Source: AC-32 sp036265535
GTDB taxonomy: Bacteria > Actinomycetota > Thermoleophilia > Gaiellales > Gaiellaceae
NCBI GenBank assembly: GCA_036265535.1
Contig: DATAOV010000018.1
Span: 1 to 47,726 of the forward strand
DNA length: 47,726 bases
Direction: 5' to 3'
Positions 47,192 to 47,726 of this stretch are shown here, in pieces. A model generated the notes under the pieces. That model saw nothing but the letters and a program-made list of their open reading frames with translations, did not search any database and was not told the origin of the DNA. The position numbers and the translations under genes were made by a program. The stretch's first letter is position 1. Every line of letters begins with the position of its first letter.

Positions 47192-47726
47192 TCATTCGTC
47201 GTCGTGGTCGGCGGTGGCGGTTACATACCGCGGGCGCCCGGTGGGCCGGTAGACCTGGATCGTTACGCCCTTGGAGTCTGCTCGCGACTCGACCAGGTCA
47301 AGCGCAATGTCCGGGCCGGCGTTGGGGAACAGCCGCGTGCCCTGGCCGAGGACTACGGGGACGATGAGCAGGGTCATCTCGTCGACGAGGCTGTTATCGA
47401 GCAGCCACCGGATCAGGGCGCCGCTGCCGTGCACCTGCAGCTCACCCCCCGGCTTCGCTTTCAGCTCGCCGACGGCCTCCGCGATGTCGCCGGTGAGGAC
47501 GGTCGTGTCCGCCCAACGCGGTTCGGTGAGTGTGTTCGATACGAGGTACTTGGGCTTTGTGTTCAAGGCATCTGTGATCGGGTGGCCGCGCGGATCTTCC
47601 GCCGCGGCGCGAGCCCGCGCCTCTGCGCCCCAGTAGCCGGCGAAGAGCTCGTAGGTCCGCCGGCCGAACAGAAACGCGTCCGCGCGCTGGTAGGTCTGGT
47701 TGATGAACGTCATGGTCTCGTTGTCG
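47192..47726 (-). CDS. RibD C-terminal / dihydrofolate-reductase-like protein, 5' end outside window
   Basis: The visible 177 codons encode the C-terminal part of a RibD_C/DHFR-fold protein of the YyaP-like type. Typical blocks are ADAFLFGRRTYELFAGYW, NTKPKYLVSNTL, LQVHGSGALIRWLLDNSLVDEM (adjoining pieces) and VVLGQGTRLFP. The frame is open to the window edge, and the first visible residues DNET precede an internal Met at 47713. Family members normally have 30-50 further N-terminal residues (GLDGV region), so the start must lie to the right. It is the last visible cassette gene. Substrate of this group is generally unknown. Confidence 0.82.
   Translation of the reverse strand, partial: DNETMTFINQTYQRADAFLFGRRTYELFAGYWGAEARARAAAEDPRGHPITDALNTKPKYLVSNTLTEPRWADTTVLTGDIAEAVGELKAKPGGELQVHGSGALIRWLLDNSLVDEMTLLIVPVVLGQGTRLFPNAGPDIALDLVESRADSKGVTIQVYRPTGRPRYVTATADHDDE

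Larger units (their letters stand above)
42991..47726. mobile_element. Cassette-like array with six direct 27-nt repeats (open at right edge)
   Basis: Six indel-free copies of a 27-nt motif occur at 42991, 44111, 44786, 45262, 46347 and 47150, all in plus orientation. Each interval (about 475 to 1120 bp) holds one, or once two, accessory genes on either strand with unrelated functions. Genes here depart from the usual style of the window: one has a strong Shine-Dalgarno, one regulator is truncated, one cupin is frameshifted, and codon third positions look less GC-biased by eye. No integrase or transposase is visible. The layout suggests a gene-cassette or recombination-hotspot array of unknown mechanism. 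Solo ends of an IS21-like element, which carry internally repeated ends, are the main alternative. Confidence 0.6.

Noticed and set aside
1..47726. tRNA, rRNA or riboswitch genes
   Set aside because: No cloverleaf with GTTCRA arm, rRNA-like segment or known riboswitch core was recognised by eye; this is not a substitute for a covariance-model search.

Overview
The window looks like a chromosomal segment of a very GC-rich actinobacterium. Gene content (MqnC-type futalosine enzyme, APS-reductase sulfate assimilation, UvrD with an HRDC tail, many FlgD-like Ig domains) and the prevalence of apparently leaderless genes suggest Thermoleophilia (Gaiellales/Solirubrobacterales-like). That placement is inference; no rRNA or tRNA gene was seen. 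Genes are tightly packed, operon partners mostly overlap by 4 nt (ATGA/GTGA), and transcription-unit starts are often preceded by a TANNNT -10 box (commonly TAGACT) only 6-9 nt before the start codon. No gene-free stretch exceeds about 170 bases.

Layout. (1) 16-3002, minus: ATP-grasp ligase, UPF0104 membrane protein, GT2 glycosyltransferase. (2) 3051-3914: eIF2B-like/sugar-phosphate isomerase family protein. (3) 3950-5977: DHA2 efflux pump and TetR repressor sharing a 17-nt operator. (4) 6019-17446: surface-polysaccharide region with two epimerase/dehydratases, a second ATP-grasp ligase, a GT4 enzyme, a Wzx-like flippase, an O-antigen-ligase-like protein, a peptide-type solute-binding lipoprotein and two secreted Ig-like proteins. 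(5) 17501-18871: an adenylate cyclase fused in frame to the C-terminal half of a solute-binding protein, followed by a 173-bp inverted-repeat element that folds into three internal hairpins. (6) 25804-19042, minus: an eight-gene run of overlapping genes (FrdA/NadB-like flavoprotein, two-subunit Fe-S fumarase, ComA phosphosulfolactate synthase, APS reductase, APS kinase, ATP sulfurylase, TauE exporter) that appears to reduce sulfate to sulfite and send some of it to a sulfonate. (7) 25880-29021: methyltransferase, pilin-like protein, LysR regulator with a maleylacetate-reductase-like dehydrogenase. (8) 29188-38749: a second polysaccharide block (PglC-like sugar transferase, AsnB, ASCH protein, DUF354 protein, CapD/PglF-like dehydratase, DegT aminotransferase, DedA), interrupted by UvrD. 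(9) 38791-42977: phosphodiester glycosidase, an unusual CX8CX2C radical SAM protein and MqnC.

(10) 42991-47726 (open at the right edge) is the most unusual part. Six copies of a 27-nt motif, all in the same orientation and without indels, alternate with short, functionally unrelated accessory genes on either strand: a winged-helix protein, a lipid/isoprenylcysteine-type methyltransferase, a two-helix membrane protein, a truncated LuxR regulator head-to-head with a frameshifted cupin, an unknown protein and a RibD/DHFR-like reductase. The arrangement resembles a gene-cassette array, but the repeat is not an integron attC site by eye and no recombinase is in the window.
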